Positions 26,368 to 34,562 of a stretch of DNA of 64,000 bases are shown here, piece after piece. Source of the DNA: Halothiobacillus sp. (GTDB lineage Bacteria; Pseudomonadota; Gammaproteobacteria; Halothiobacillales; Halothiobacillaceae); assembly GCA_020061705.1 (NCBI GenBank), contig JAGUXT010000055.1:62001-126000 (forward strand), given 5' to 3'. The position numbers and the translations under genes are program-made. Within the stretch, counting starts at the first letter, position 1, and each line of letters begins with the position of its first letter. The notes under the pieces are model-generated. The model saw nothing but the letters and a program-made list of their open reading frames with translations, was not told the origin of the DNA and made no database searches.

Positions 26368-27687
26368 ATGCACACCTCCGCCATGCCCAAACGCGTCTAC
26401 GCCCTGGTGGATGGCAATAACTTCTACGTTTCCTGCGAACGGGTGTTCAACCCCAGACTCGAAGGTGTACCTGTTGTGGTGCTCTCCAACAACGACGGCT
26501 GCGCCGTGGCACGCTCGCAGGAAGCCAAGTCGCTCGGCATCAGCATGGGGCAGCCCTGGTTCCAGATTCGCCACATGGAAAAGCAGTACGGCCTCAAAGC
26601 CTTTTCTTCGAATTACGAACTCTATGCGGACATGAGCAACCGCATGATGAGCATCCTCAGCACCTTTGCCCCCAAGCAAGAGGTCTACTCCATCGACGAA
26701 TGCTTTCTCGATCTGAGCGGCATGACCATCGACCGCAGCCAGCTCGGCCAGACGATTCGCCACCAAGTGAAACAATGGATTGGCATTCCCACCTGTGTCG
26801 GTATCGGTCATTCCAAGACCCAGGCCAAACTCGCCAACCACATCGCAAAGAAACGCCCGGAGTGGAGTAGCGTGTGTGACCTTACAAGCCTGCCGGAAGC
26901 CCGCATCAACGAACTGATGGCCAGCATTGCCGTCAACGAAGTCTGGGGCATTGGACGCAAGCTGACCGAACAACTCAACAGCCTGGGCATTCACAACGTA
27001 CTTGATCTGAAAAAGGCCGACCCCAAGACCATGCAGCGCAAATTCTCTGTCGTTGTGGAGCGCACCATTCTCGAACTGCGCGGCATCGCCTGCCTGAGCC
27101 TGGAAGACATCACCCCACCCAAACAGCAAATCATCAGCAGCCGCAGCTTTGGCCGCGCCGTCACCGAACTGTACGAACTCAAGCAAGCCGTCACCAGCTA
27201 CATGAGCCGTGCTGCTGAAAAGCTGCGCAAACAGAGCAGCGTGGCGCAGGCCATCCACGTCCACATCCGCACCAGTCCGTTCCGCGAAGATAAACCCTAC
27301 TACGGTCAAGGCCGCACCCTGCCGCTCATCACCCCGACCGACGACACGCGCCAACTGGTCAAGGCGGCACTCAGGGGACTGGAAGCCATCTACCAACCCG
27401 GCCACGACTACCAGAAAGCCGCTGTGATGCTGATGGACATCCAGACCAAAGGCGCTGGGCAGATGAGCGACTTGTTCTCCTTCACCCACGAAAACGACAC
27501 CCAAGCCCATGAGAATAAGGCCGATCAGGTCATGCGCCTGATGGACGGCATCAACGCCCGCATGGGCAAGGCCTGCATCAAGCTGGCCGGGGAGGGGGTG
27601 GAGACAGGGTGGGCGATGAAGCGGGGACGGAGCAGTCAGGCGTTCACAACCAGTCTGCGGGCATTGCCAATGGTGTATGCGTGTTAG
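26368..27687 (+). CDS. umuC: DNA polymerase V catalytic subunit (Y family)
   Basis: A 439-residue Y-family polymerase acting in error-prone lesion bypass. The palm/active-site motifs are [17 protein letters not shown] (first catalytic Asp) and [13 protein letters not shown] (Asp-Glu pair). Fingers and thumb show [19 protein letters not shown] and [12 protein letters not shown] (helix-hairpin-helix). The little-finger domain has [11 protein letters not shown], and the C-terminal UmuC-specific block (DLFS..., then [10 protein letters not shown]) is complete. Length fits E. coli UmuC (422). Either ATG 26368 or 26383 could start it. It forms an operon with umuD. Confidence 0.95.
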   Translation: MHTSAMPKRVYALVDGNNFYVSCERVFNPRLEGVPVVVLSNNDGCAVARSQEAKSLGISMGQPWFQIRHMEKQYGLKAFSSNYELYADMSNRMMSILSTFAPKQEVYSIDECFLDLSGMTIDRSQLGQTIRHQVKQWIGIPTCVGIGHSKTQAKLANHIAKKRPEWSSVCDLTSLPEARINELMASIAVNEVWGIGRKLTEQLNSLGIHNVLDLKKADPKTMQRKFSVVVERTILELRGIACLSLEDITPPKQQIISSRSFGRAVTELYELKQAVTSYMSRAAEKLRKQSSVAQAIHVHIRTSPFREDKPYYGQGRTLPLITPTDDTRQLVKAALRGLEAIYQPGHDYQKAAVMLMDIQTKGAGQMSDLFSFTHENDTQAHENKADQVMRLMDGINARMGKACIKLAGEGVETGWAMKRGRSSQAFTTSLRALPMVYAC

Positions 27688-27778
27688 GCAACTGCTCGGG
27701 CAATCAGGGTCAGGCTAAAAAGCTTCCATATTCAAGCATTGGCCATGGTGTTGCATCAGGATGTTTAAGCCGTAAGAC

Positions 27779-27813
27779 TTAACCCGGATGTAATTTATGA
27801 AACACCCGGGTTA
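27779..27813. repeat. Partial copy of the R3 (MITE-like) end, forming a small hairpin
   Basis: TAACCCGG and CCGGGTTA bracket a short loop. Bases 27789-27813 (TGTAATTTATG and onward) align with the right end of the R3 element at 30214-30238, 20 of 24 positions agreeing. It overlaps the stop codon of the WYL gene and may serve as a transcript-end hairpin between umuC and that gene. Confidence 0.5.
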
Positions 27814-28692
27814 GCTCCAAAGCAATGCCTGAATCTCCTCCCGATTCACCAGCACAATCTGCTGCACCTTCGGATCAGGGTGCTCACGTTGCGGCTCCAC
27901 CTGCATCAAACGCAGGAAATAAGGCACCAGCGCTGCGCGCAGCGTCTGCACACTTTGCCCATCCACCATGCCGTAATCTTCGGCAATCACCGCTTGCTGT
28001 GCCGGAGGCAGGGCAGGGTGGGGCGCAATGATGACCTGCACCTTTTCATGCCAGCGTGCATCACCCTCTGCACCGATACCCGCCTCATCCAGTACCACAG
28101 GCATCATGCGCACCCGCGCCAAAACAAAGTCCCGGTACTCACCATGCGTGTCGCTAAAGGCCCGTACATGCCAGCGAAAACCACTGAACACCAAGGTATG
28201 CGGCGACAACACCAATTCCGCCGGTTCCGCTCGGTTCATGGATTGGTATGCCAGACGTACCTTGCTCGTGTTGTACACCGCCCGACTGATGGCGCGAAAC
28301 ACCTTCAGATCCAGCTCACGATCCATCGGGCGCAATAACTCCACCGAAGGCGCCTGGGCGGCCAAAGCCAGAACCGGCCCATCGCCACGCGGCATGGCAC
28401 TCAACACCTCCAGCAATTCGGAGGTCTTGCCGGTCAGCAACAACGGCTCAAAATCCGCTGCGGCCTCGTAATACTTCTTCGACTTGTTGTAGCGCAAATT
28501 CAAAGGCCGCAACGCCATATACACCGCAAAGTCCTTCGATGCCTGCGCCCGGCTAATGCCAAACGTATCAATCAGCGCATGGGTTCGCACCCAACCGGAC
28601 AGCAGCAGCGTGCTCTCCAGCAGCTTCAAGCGTTGGCGCACATCCCATTTCAAATCATCGGTCGTCATTGGTACATCGTTCATGGCCGCCAT
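27811..28692 (-). CDS. WYL-domain transcriptional regulator (BrxR/CapW-like)
   Basis: A 293-residue regulator. An N-terminal winged helix-turn-helix (about residues 15-70, with FGISRAQASKDFAVYM as recognition region) is followed by a WYL domain: RLAYQSMNR, then LSPHTLVFSGFRWHVRAFSD and HGEYRDFVLARV. The W-Y-L core is replaced by W-H-V, as in the BrxR/CapW subgroup, whose members often control phage-defence loci. A C-terminal WCX-like domain follows. The start at 28692 has a close GGAG; 28683 is an alternative. It is divergent from the 101-residue gene, with an inverted repeat over that gene's -35 box, which suggests it represses its neighbour. Confidence 0.8.
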   Translation of the reverse strand: MAAMNDVPMTTDDLKWDVRQRLKLLESTLLLSGWVRTHALIDTFGISRAQASKDFAVYMALRPLNLRYNKSKKYYEAAADFEPLLLTGKTSELLEVLSAMPRGDGPVLALAAQAPSVELLRPMDRELDLKVFRAISRAVYNTSKVRLAYQSMNRAEPAELVLSPHTLVFSGFRWHVRAFSDTHGEYRDFVLARVRMMPVVLDEAGIGAEGDARWHEKVQVIIAPHPALPPAQQAVIAEDYGMVDGQSVQTLRAALVPYFLRLMQVEPQREHPDPKVQQIVLVNREEIQALLWS

Positions 28693-28711
28693 TCTCCATT
28701 CAACGCATCAT

Positions 28712-28765
28712 GTGTCAATAAAAACAACACAAGATAGTTGACACGTCCATTTATTGGCCTAGAAT
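28712..28765 (+). promoter_or_regulatory. Sigma-70 promoter with overlapping operator for the 101-residue gene
   Basis: TTGACA (28738-28743), 16 bases, TAGAAT (28760-28765) form a near-consensus promoter. GTGTCAA (28712-28718) and TTGACAC (28738-28744) are exact inverted arms, the second covering the -35 box. A further TGTC-N9-GACA lies at 28773-28789. The layout fits repression by the adjacent WYL regulator (inferred). Confidence 0.65.
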
Positions 28766-28818
28766 CTGCTCATGTCTAATAACTGGACATTAATCAGCAA
28801 TGCACGAGGAGAATCAGT

Positions 28819-29124
28819 ATGAAGACCCACCAGGATCAAAGCATCGAATTTTGGGGCAACGTCTATCAAGCCTGCCGCTTGGAGGGAGAAAGCGTCACCT
28901 TTGCAAGTTTCCTTGAGAATCCGCACGACATCTTGACGCTATTCGGCATGGAAGATGCCATCGAGGTCATGGAGTCCGGCTTCCTGCCCTTGTTGCCAAA
29001 GCAGGCGCGGATTCGGGCACGGTTGGAGCAAGCGGTTGATGATGCCGTGCCCCTGCAGAAGCGCATCGTGCACTTTGAGTCGAAACGTGTTTTGGGTGGT
29101 GAAAGTATTGGCTTGGCGGCCTGA
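28819..29124 (+). CDS. Unknown 101-residue protein controlled by a WYL-regulator promoter
   Basis: A 101-residue soluble, acidic protein starting MKTHQDQSIEFWGNVYQACR and ending in a Gly-rich tail. It has no signal peptide, membrane segment or catalytic motif I can name, and probably is mostly helical. GAGGAG lies eight bases before the ATG and a near-consensus promoter sits 50 bases upstream, so expression can be strong. The promoter overlaps an inverted repeat between it and the divergent WYL regulator. Nothing else follows in the same direction before pyrF (197 bases). Function unknown; an effector or accessory of a defence-type regulon is one guess. Confidence 0.7.
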   Translation: MKTHQDQSIEFWGNVYQACRLEGESVTFASFLENPHDILTLFGMEDAIEVMESGFLPLLPKQARIRARLEQAVDDAVPLQKRIVHFESKRVLGGESIGLAA

Positions 29125-29264
29125 TGCGGCGGTTACAGAATTCTTTAGATGCCAGGGTGATCCATTTCAAGGTCAATCCACTGAGTTAAATTCATGACCA
29201 ACTGGCTCTGTATTTGTCGTGTCGACATCGCCTTGATGGAAATTTATAGGAGTGGCCTGTGGTT

Positions 29265-29270
29265 TATAAT
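29265..29270 (+). promoter_or_regulatory. Perfect TATAAT -10 hexamer upstream of pyrF
   Basis: TATAAT lies 51 bases before the pyrF ATG. No strong -35 is found at the right distance, so this is a weak-to-moderate promoter call. Confidence 0.4.
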
Positions 29271-29321
29271 CAAAACAGCTTAATTGCTACTTTTTTTGTG
29301 CCCGTTATTTAGGTATTCGCT

Positions 29322-30038
29322 ATGCACGTTTCTTCACTTCAATCTTCAGCACCCTGCGTGGTTGTTGCTTTGGATTATGCTCATTTGGATGGTGCGCTAT
29401 CGTTGGCGCATCGGCTTGATCCGCAGCGTTGTCGTTTGAAGGTGGGCAAGGAATTGTTCACGCGCGCGGGTCCAGGGGCCGTGGAAGCGTTGCAGCATCT
29501 CGGTTTTGAGGTGTTTCTTGATCTTAAATTCCACGATATTCCACATACGGTGGCGCAAGCGGTGAAGGCGGCAGCAGAGCTGGGAGTGTGGATGGTGAAT
29601 GTGCATGCCATGGGTGGGCGGCGCATGATGGAGGCGGCGCGTGAGGCTTTGCAAGGTTATACACAACGGCCGCTGTTGATTGCTGTTACGGTGTTGACCA
29701 GCATGGAAGCTCAGGATTTAAGTGATGTTGGTCTGCACGGCGAGGTGTTTGAGCATGTGCAAAGGCTTGCGCAGTTGGCGAAACAAAGCGGCCTGGACGG
29801 CGTGGTATGTTCGGCGCGCGAAGCCCATGAACTGCGCCAGCTTTGGGGCGAGGGCGGTATCCTTGTCACGCCGGGCATACGCCAGCCGGGCGCGCCTGCA
29901 GATGATCAGCGGCGCACGGTGTCGGCGGCGGAGGCCTTGCAGTTGGGGGCAAGTCAGTTGGTGATTGGCCGCCCGATCACTCAGGCGGTAGATCCTCAGG
30001 CGGCTTTAGAACAGATTTTGCGTGAGATCAGCGTGTAG
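29322..30038 (+). CDS. pyrF: Orotidine 5'-phosphate decarboxylase
   Basis: A 238-residue enzyme that decarboxylates OMP to UMP, the last step of pyrimidine synthesis. The catalytic [10 protein letters not shown] carries the Asp-Lys-Asp array. The N-terminal [13 protein letters not shown] and the phosphate-binding [18 protein letters not shown] and [10 protein letters not shown] are typical of the E. coli-type class. Length is normal. It has its own possible promoter and is followed by the MITE-like element and slt. Confidence 0.95.
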   Translation: MHVSSLQSSAPCVVVALDYAHLDGALSLAHRLDPQRCRLKVGKELFTRAGPGAVEALQHLGFEVFLDLKFHDIPHTVAQAVKAAAELGVWMVNVHAMGGRRMMEAAREALQGYTQRPLLIAVTVLTSMEAQDLSDVGLHGEVFEHVQRLAQLAKQSGLDGVVCSAREAHELRQLWGEGGILVTPGIRQPGAPADDQRRTVSAAEALQLGASQLVIGRPITQAVDPQAALEQILREISV

Positions 30039-30072
30039 AATGCAAGAACGTCACTTCTACCAGCAGAATCCC

Positions 30073-30238
30073 TAACCCGCATATTGCATGAATTCGCGCG
30101 ATGATCGCGCAGGATATTGTTCGTACAAGGGATTTTCCGAAGAAGTACCGTATCGGGCTATACGCTCGACTGAGGAAAATTCATTGTACGGACAAGAGGC
30201 TAGCGAGGGCGGGTGTAATTTATGCAATATTCGGGTTA
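30073..30238. mobile_element. R3: 166-bp MITE-like inverted-repeat element between pyrF and slt
   Basis: The ends are inverted repeats of 22 bp with 20 matches: TAACCCGCATATTGCATGAATT (30073-30094, listed in two parts as TAACCCGCATA and TTGCATGAATT) against the complement of 30217-30238. A second inner pair (30117-30138 with 30174-30195) matches at about 19 of 22 positions, so nearly the whole element can fold into one hairpin. Both ends carry TA, as expected for IS630/Tc1-type insertion (inferred). It codes for nothing convincing. Its right end is six bases from the slt ATG, so it forms the slt leader. Confidence 0.65.
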
Positions 30239-30243
30239 AAAAC

Positions 30244-32181
30244 ATGAACATCATCAATCTGTTGTGCCGCTATTTAACATTGTTTTTGGCTTTGCTCGGC
30301 TTGGTAGTGGTCATGCCAGCATTTGCCGGGCTGAATGATGAACGTGCTGTTTTCCAAGGTGCCTATAAAAGCGTGAAGGACGGGCAAGTCCCCGATGCTG
30401 CCTCTTTGGAGGCTTTGAAGTCCTATCCGCTCTTGTCTTATTTGACCTACCTTGATCTGCGCGAACGCATTCAGTTGGCGCAGCCTGCGGAGGTTTCTGC
30501 TTTTGTGCGGGAAACTCCGGTAAGTTTCATGACGGATGATTTACGCAAGAAATATTTGCGCCAACTTGCCAAGATTGGGGATTGGGCAACTTATCTTGTG
30601 TTTGATGATGCCAGCTTGGGTACGCAGGAATTTCGATGCTTGCGCCTGGTGGCACGCGGTACGCAGCAAGGACTGGTCAGTGTGCTTGATGAAGGCCAGG
30701 CGCTTTGGGATGAGGGTGTTTCCTGGCCGCCGAGCTGTCAGCCGCTTGAGGTTTGGTTAATGAACGCGGACGCAATGACCCGTGAGCGCGCTTGGTGGCG
30801 GGTTGAGCGATTGATGGAGAAAAATCTTAGCTCCGAGGCGGGGAGGCTTGTTGCAAATTTAGGCGCAGATGCAGAGGCACAGATGACCCGTTGGCAAACA
30901 GCGAGGAAGAAACCTGGCTCGTTTCTAGCGCAAAACAAAGCGGTCAAGAGCGATGTGGTGCTGCACTTGATGCTGGCGGATGCCGCGAAAAAATTGGCGA
31001 GTGATGATGTGGATCAGGCGTATTCCGCGTGGAATAGCCTTGCGGCACTTGAATCGATGAGTGCAAAAATACGCGGCGAAGCTGAGGGTGGCATGGCGCT
31101 AGTCGCTGCTCGCCAGCATCGTCCGGAAGCCAGCGATTGGTTTGAGGCTGCTCCGAGTGTCGGATTTGATGCGGATATGCGCGCCTGGCGCGTGCGAGCC
31201 GCGTTACGTCAGCAGAATTGGGCGCGGGTGCTCAAGGCGATTGATGCCATGCCACGCGACGAGCAAGCCAATGAAGAGTGGCGTTATTGGCGCGCGCGCG
31301 CGTTGGAACAGCAAGGGCAGGGCGAGTTGGCCAAGAAAATTTGGCAGGATGTGGCCAGCGATGTGACCTATTACGGCCTGCTTTCGGCAGACCGTGCGGG
31401 CGTGAGTTACCGTTTGGCCTATGTTGAATTGCCTGAAGATGCGCTGGTGCGGGCAGTTTCCCTTCGCCCAACAGTGCAGCGTGCGCGAGAATTTTATACA
31501 CAAGGTTTGATTGACGAGGCGCGCAAGGAATGGCTGGTTGCTTTGCGTGATATGAATTTGCCTGAGCAGCGTGCAGCCGCACATTTGGCCGCACGATGGG
31601 GCTGGATGGATCGTGCGGCGATTACCATGGGCAAGGCGCGCAACTCCGGTATGGAGGATCTTGAGGTACGCTTCCCATTGCCTTGGCGTGATGATGTGGA
31701 GCGTTTTGCGCGTGAAGAGTCGATTGAGAGCGGCTGGATGTTCGGCATTATGCGGCGTGAGAGCGTGTTTATGCCGGATATTGGCTCCAGCGCTGGTGCG
31801 CAGGGTTTGATGCAGCTTATGCCTGGTACGGCGAAGGACGTGGCACGTAAACTTGCCATGCCTGCTCCTGACAAGGGCGATTTGCATGATCCGGCGATCA
31901 ATATGCGCCTTGGCAGCGCCTATCTTGGTGACGTGCTGGAGCGCTTTGATGGTAACCAGGTATTGGCGACAGCGGCTTATAACGCCGGGCCTGGCAGGGT
32001 GAAGCGCTGGTTACCCGAGGGCGGAAGCCTGCCTGCGGATATTTGGGTAGACACCGTGCCGTTTACTGAAACCCGCGAATATTGTCGCGCCGTGCTGCAT
32101 TATTCGACGGTGTTTGATTGGCGTTTGTATGGTGAGTCCAAGCCGTTGTCGGCAAGAATGCCTAATGTATCTGGTGGCTAG
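30244..32181 (+). CDS. slt: Soluble lytic murein transglycosylase
   Basis: A 645-residue periplasmic enzyme that cleaves peptidoglycan with formation of 1,6-anhydro-muramyl ends. A signal peptide (MNIINLLCRYLTLFLALLG...AFA) is followed by the helical U-shaped Slt70 superhelix. The C-terminal lysozyme-like domain has FGIMRRESVFMPDIGSSAGA with the catalytic Glu in RRES, GLMQLMPGTA, and AAYNAGPGRVKRWLP. Length fits Slt70. The frame extends to 30088, but that part lies inside the R3 element, so the ATG at 30244 is chosen; it has no good ribosome-binding site. Confidence 0.93.
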   Translation: MNIINLLCRYLTLFLALLGLVVVMPAFAGLNDERAVFQGAYKSVKDGQVPDAASLEALKSYPLLSYLTYLDLRERIQLAQPAEVSAFVRETPVSFMTDDLRKKYLRQLAKIGDWATYLVFDDASLGTQEFRCLRLVARGTQQGLVSVLDEGQALWDEGVSWPPSCQPLEVWLMNADAMTRERAWWRVERLMEKNLSSEAGRLVANLGADAEAQMTRWQTARKKPGSFLAQNKAVKSDVVLHLMLADAAKKLASDDVDQAYSAWNSLAALESMSAKIRGEAEGGMALVAARQHRPEASDWFEAAPSVGFDADMRAWRVRAALRQQNWARVLKAIDAMPRDEQANEEWRYWRARALEQQGQGELAKKIWQDVASDVTYYGLLSADRAGVSYRLAYVELPEDALVRAVSLRPTVQRAREFYTQGLIDEARKEWLVALRDMNLPEQRAAAHLAARWGWMDRAAITMGKARNSGMEDLEVRFPLPWRDDVERFAREESIESGWMFGIMRRESVFMPDIGSSAGAQGLMQLMPGTAKDVARKLAMPAPDKGDLHDPAINMRLGSAYLGDVLERFDGNQVLATAAYNAGPGRVKRWLPEGGSLPADIWVDTVPFTETREYCRAVLHYSTVFDWRLYGESKPLSARMPNVSGG

Positions 32182-32207
32182 TTTTCAAACTCTGGAGTGG
32201 AAAGAAG

Positions 32208-32381
32208 ATGGATAAGCAGGAAGTGGTCGTTGTGGATATCAAAATGCCGTTTTCATCCATGGTGGTGTTTATGGTGAAGTGGGTGATTGCATCCATTCCG
32301 GCCATTCTGATCCTGGTGATGTTGTTCGGCTTTGCCAGTGCGCTGCTGGGTGGCTTTTTTGGCGGATTCGGACGCATGTGA
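32208..32381 (+). CDS. Small single-pass membrane protein (57 residues)
   Basis: The frame starts at ATG 32208, with GGAAAG seven bases upstream, and ends at TGA 32379-32381. The protein begins MDKQEVVVVDIKMPF, has one long hydrophobic segment (about residues 18-46, with MVKWVIASIPAILILVML) and a Gly-Phe-rich end (LLGGFFGGFGRM). It lies 26 bases after slt, in the same direction, and is probably cotranscribed. No family is recognised with certainty. The tight ribosome-binding site and the clean membrane profile support it as a real gene. Confidence 0.65.
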   Translation: MDKQEVVVVDIKMPFSSMVVFMVKWVIASIPAILILVMLFGFASALLGGFFGGFGRM

Positions 32382-32387
32382 CTTTTT

Positions 32388-32491
32388 CAGGACTTAAACA
32401 AAACAACCCCAGCGGCGTTAAAGCGCCTCACCGTACTAAGTGTACTGTCTTCGTCGCTTTGCCTTGCTGGGTCAATTTTGCGTAAGTCCTG
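32388..32491 (-). repeat. R1 repeat, copy A (104 bp)
   Basis: On the minus strand it reads CAGGACTTACGCAAAA, then CCAGCAAGGCAAAGCG, AAGACAGTAC, TAGTACGG and AACGCCGCTGG, ending in TTAAGTCCTG. The outer 10-15 bases are inverted repeats. It aligns over its full length with copies B (43401-43498) and C (46908-47010). It lies between the 57-residue gene and sbcB and could act as a transcript-end structure. Confidence 0.75.
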
Positions 32492-32510
32492 TTTTTAATG
32501 GGAGTTGGTT

Positions 32511-33959
32511 CTGAACAGCATCCTTTGGTACGACTACGAAACATTTAGTGCCGACCCGTTCACTGGGCGCATTGCACAATTTGCCGCCATACGCACTGAT
32601 GAAAGTCTTGCCCCCATGGGCGAGCCGCTTGAGTTTTTTTGCAAGCCTTGTCTTGACGCTCTGCCCGATCCGCAGGCGTGTTTGATTACCGGCATTACGC
32701 CGCAACAGGCTGAAGCGCGTGGTGTTCCGGAATCGGAGTTCGCCGAGCGCGTCAATGCCGTGATGTCCGTGCCGGGAACCTGTATTGCAGGCTTTAATAG
32801 CATCCGTTTTGATGACTCATTTACGCGATTTTTGTTTTATCGCAATTTCTTTGATGCTTATGCGCACGAGTGGCATGACGGCAATACGCGCTGGGATCTT
32901 CTTGATGTGGCGCGTTATACCTATGCCCTGCGCCCGGAGGGCATCGAGTGGCCGAACCGCGAGGATGGTGCGCCAAGTTTCAAGCTCACACACTTGACTG
33001 AAGCCAATGGTTTGGTTCATGCCAATGCCCATGATGCGCTGAGTGATGTGCGCGCCACCATTGCGTTGGCACAGCTGATTCGGGGCAAACAGCCCAAATT
33101 GTTTGATTTTGCCTACGGTTTGCGCGGCAAAAATACCGTGCGTGCGTTTTTGGACAAGGAACAGGCCAAGCCTGTGCTGCACACCTCCGGCATGTTTCCC
33201 GCCGCTTTTGGTCATACCACAGCGATTGCAGTATTGGGTGTGCATCCACGCATGGCGAATCGCCTGATTGTGGCGGATTTGCGCCAGGACCCGCAGCGAC
33301 TGCTTGAAACACCCGTCGAGGTTTTGCTTGAGCTTTTATTTACCCGTGGCGAGGACTTGCCCGAAGGGGTTGAGCGTCCTGCTATCAAAGAACTGCATCT
33401 CAATCGTGCGCCCTTGCTCGCGCCGCTGCGCGTGCTGGATGCTGCAGGTGCAATGCGATTGCAGCTTGATTTGGACGATTGTCAGCGGCACTTCGATTTT
33501 ATTGTCGAGCATCAGGCCGCTTTTGCTGCGCTTGCACGGGGCTTGTATGCGGCTGAGCCCGAGCCGCGAGCGCTTGATGCGGAGGCGGCGTTATATCAAG
33601 GGTTTATTGCCGATGCGGATCGTGCGCGCCTTGCTCAGGCGCGAGCCATGTCGCCTGAAAAACTCGCGCAACTGCAAGCACAGGTGCGGGATGAACGTTT
33701 GCGAGAGTTATTGTTCCGTTATCGCGCGCGCTATGCCCCGTCCAGCTTGAATGCGGAAGAGTCTTTGCGCTGGCAGGAGTTGCGTACGTCAAGGTTATTG
33801 CACGAGGAAGGCGGCGCAGGGATAAATGCAGATCAGTTTTTTAACCGCATTGAAATCTTGCGCGCCGACCCATCGTCAACAGGGCGCGAGTGGTTGATTC
33901 TGGATGAACTGGAAGCTTGGGGGCGGCATGTTTTGCATGATGCCGGGCTTTCAGTGTGA
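32511..33959 (+). CDS. sbcB: Exodeoxyribonuclease I
   Basis: A 482-residue 3'-5' single-strand DNA exonuclease used in recombination and mismatch repair. The DnaQ-type site starts at WYDYETFSADPFTGRIAQFAAIRTD (Asp-x-Glu motif in YDYET), with GFNSIRFDD and NAHDALSDVRATIALA (Asp of Exo III). The C-terminal SH3-like and helical parts follow as in E. coli ExoI (475 residues). There is no ATG: TTG at 32505 abuts the only Shine-Dalgarno (GGGAG, 32500-32504), while CTG at 32511 is spaced six bases from it and is taken here. An in-frame stop lies at 32496. Confidence 0.9.
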   Translation: MNSILWYDYETFSADPFTGRIAQFAAIRTDESLAPMGEPLEFFCKPCLDALPDPQACLITGITPQQAEARGVPESEFAERVNAVMSVPGTCIAGFNSIRFDDSFTRFLFYRNFFDAYAHEWHDGNTRWDLLDVARYTYALRPEGIEWPNREDGAPSFKLTHLTEANGLVHANAHDALSDVRATIALAQLIRGKQPKLFDFAYGLRGKNTVRAFLDKEQAKPVLHTSGMFPAAFGHTTAIAVLGVHPRMANRLIVADLRQDPQRLLETPVEVLLELLFTRGEDLPEGVERPAIKELHLNRAPLLAPLRVLDAAGAMRLQLDLDDCQRHFDFIVEHQAAFAALARGLYAAEPEPRALDAEAALYQGFIADADRARLAQARAMSPEKLAQLQAQVRDERLRELLFRYRARYAPSSLNAEESLRWQELRTSRLLHEEGGAGINADQFFNRIEILRADPSSTGREWLILDELEAWGRHVLHDAGLSV

Positions 33960-33986
33960 ATTCAGTCCTGAAAGCAGCTCTTAGCC

Positions 33987-34394
33987 TTAGCCTTGCGCTG
34001 CGAATTTATCTTCCATGACTTTGCGGAACAGACCGTGCAGGTTAATAAAGAAGCTCGCCTGCGCATCTTCAAGCTCATCAAAGGCTTCCGCACTGAGTTT
34101 TTGTCCATTAGCGCTTTCTAACAGAGCCTCACGCATCAAGGTGTGCATCTGCTGGTGCAAATCTTCGACCTGCGTCTTGAGTTCTTCTTGACCCGGTGGC
34201 GTGGGCAGGTAGCTGAAAAAACCTGCCAGCTTACAGTGCAGGTGTGCATCACGTGCAATCAAATCCTCACTTGAGTTTGCTTGCAGAATAAGTTGACGCA
34301 TACCACGTGAGTACCACGCGTTATGCCAGTAAATGGCTTCTTCAAGGCCATCAATAAATTCGCCATAGGGGAAACGCGCGCTGCTGTCATTCAT
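33987..34394 (-). CDS. Chemoreceptor zinc-binding (CZB) domain protein
   Basis: A 135-residue stand-alone helical-bundle protein. The CZB zinc ligands appear in order: His24 (in IYWHNAWY), Cys54 (in HLHCKLAGFF), His80 and His84 (in DLHQQMHTL). CZB domains usually sit on chemoreceptors or diguanylate cyclases and sense zinc or oxidants such as hypochlorous acid; here no output domain is attached. The ATG at 34394 has AGGATG about nine bases upstream, better than the ATG at 34406. It is 27 bases from the convergent sbcB. The partner protein is unknown. Confidence 0.7.
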   Translation of the reverse strand: MNDSSARFPYGEFIDGLEEAIYWHNAWYSRGMRQLILQANSSEDLIARDAHLHCKLAGFFSYLPTPPGQEELKTQVEDLHQQMHTLMREALLESANGQKLSAEAFDELEDAQASFFINLHGLFRKVMEDKFAAQG

Positions 34395-34430
34395 GCTGTA
34401 GATCATCCTGAATTGAGTTTGAATGGCTTA

Positions 34431-34494
34431 GAACCTGTTTACGATCATGATGGGGGGTCTACAACATCCGCTTTTCAAGAGCGCAAACAGGTTC
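34431..34494. repeat. Inverted repeat with GAACCTGTTT arms
   Basis: GAACCTGTTT (34431-34440) and AAACAGGTTC (34485-34494) are exact complements separated by 44 bases. A related AAGAACCTGTTCATGAT occurs at 51434-51450. It may be a decayed mobile-element footprint or a transcript-end hairpin between cbbY and the CZB gene. Confidence 0.5.
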
Positions 34495-34562
34495 CTAATA
34501 TTTGGAATCATAGACGCGGCCATGCGAATAACATGATTCAAAAATTGAATGTTAGGCCAAGT

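Noticed and set aside
26362..27510. Long 382-codon open frame opposite umuC
   Set aside because: Antisense shadow of a well-supported polymerase gene; composition is low-complexity and no ribosome-binding site fits.
27781..27812. Plain Rho-independent terminator for umuC
   Set aside because: The hairpin has a 17-18-base loop and no T-run; similarity to the R3 end explains it better.
25352..29321. tRNA-Ser-integrated genomic island with att repeats
   Set aside because: No integrase and no repeat of the tRNA 3' end was found downstream.
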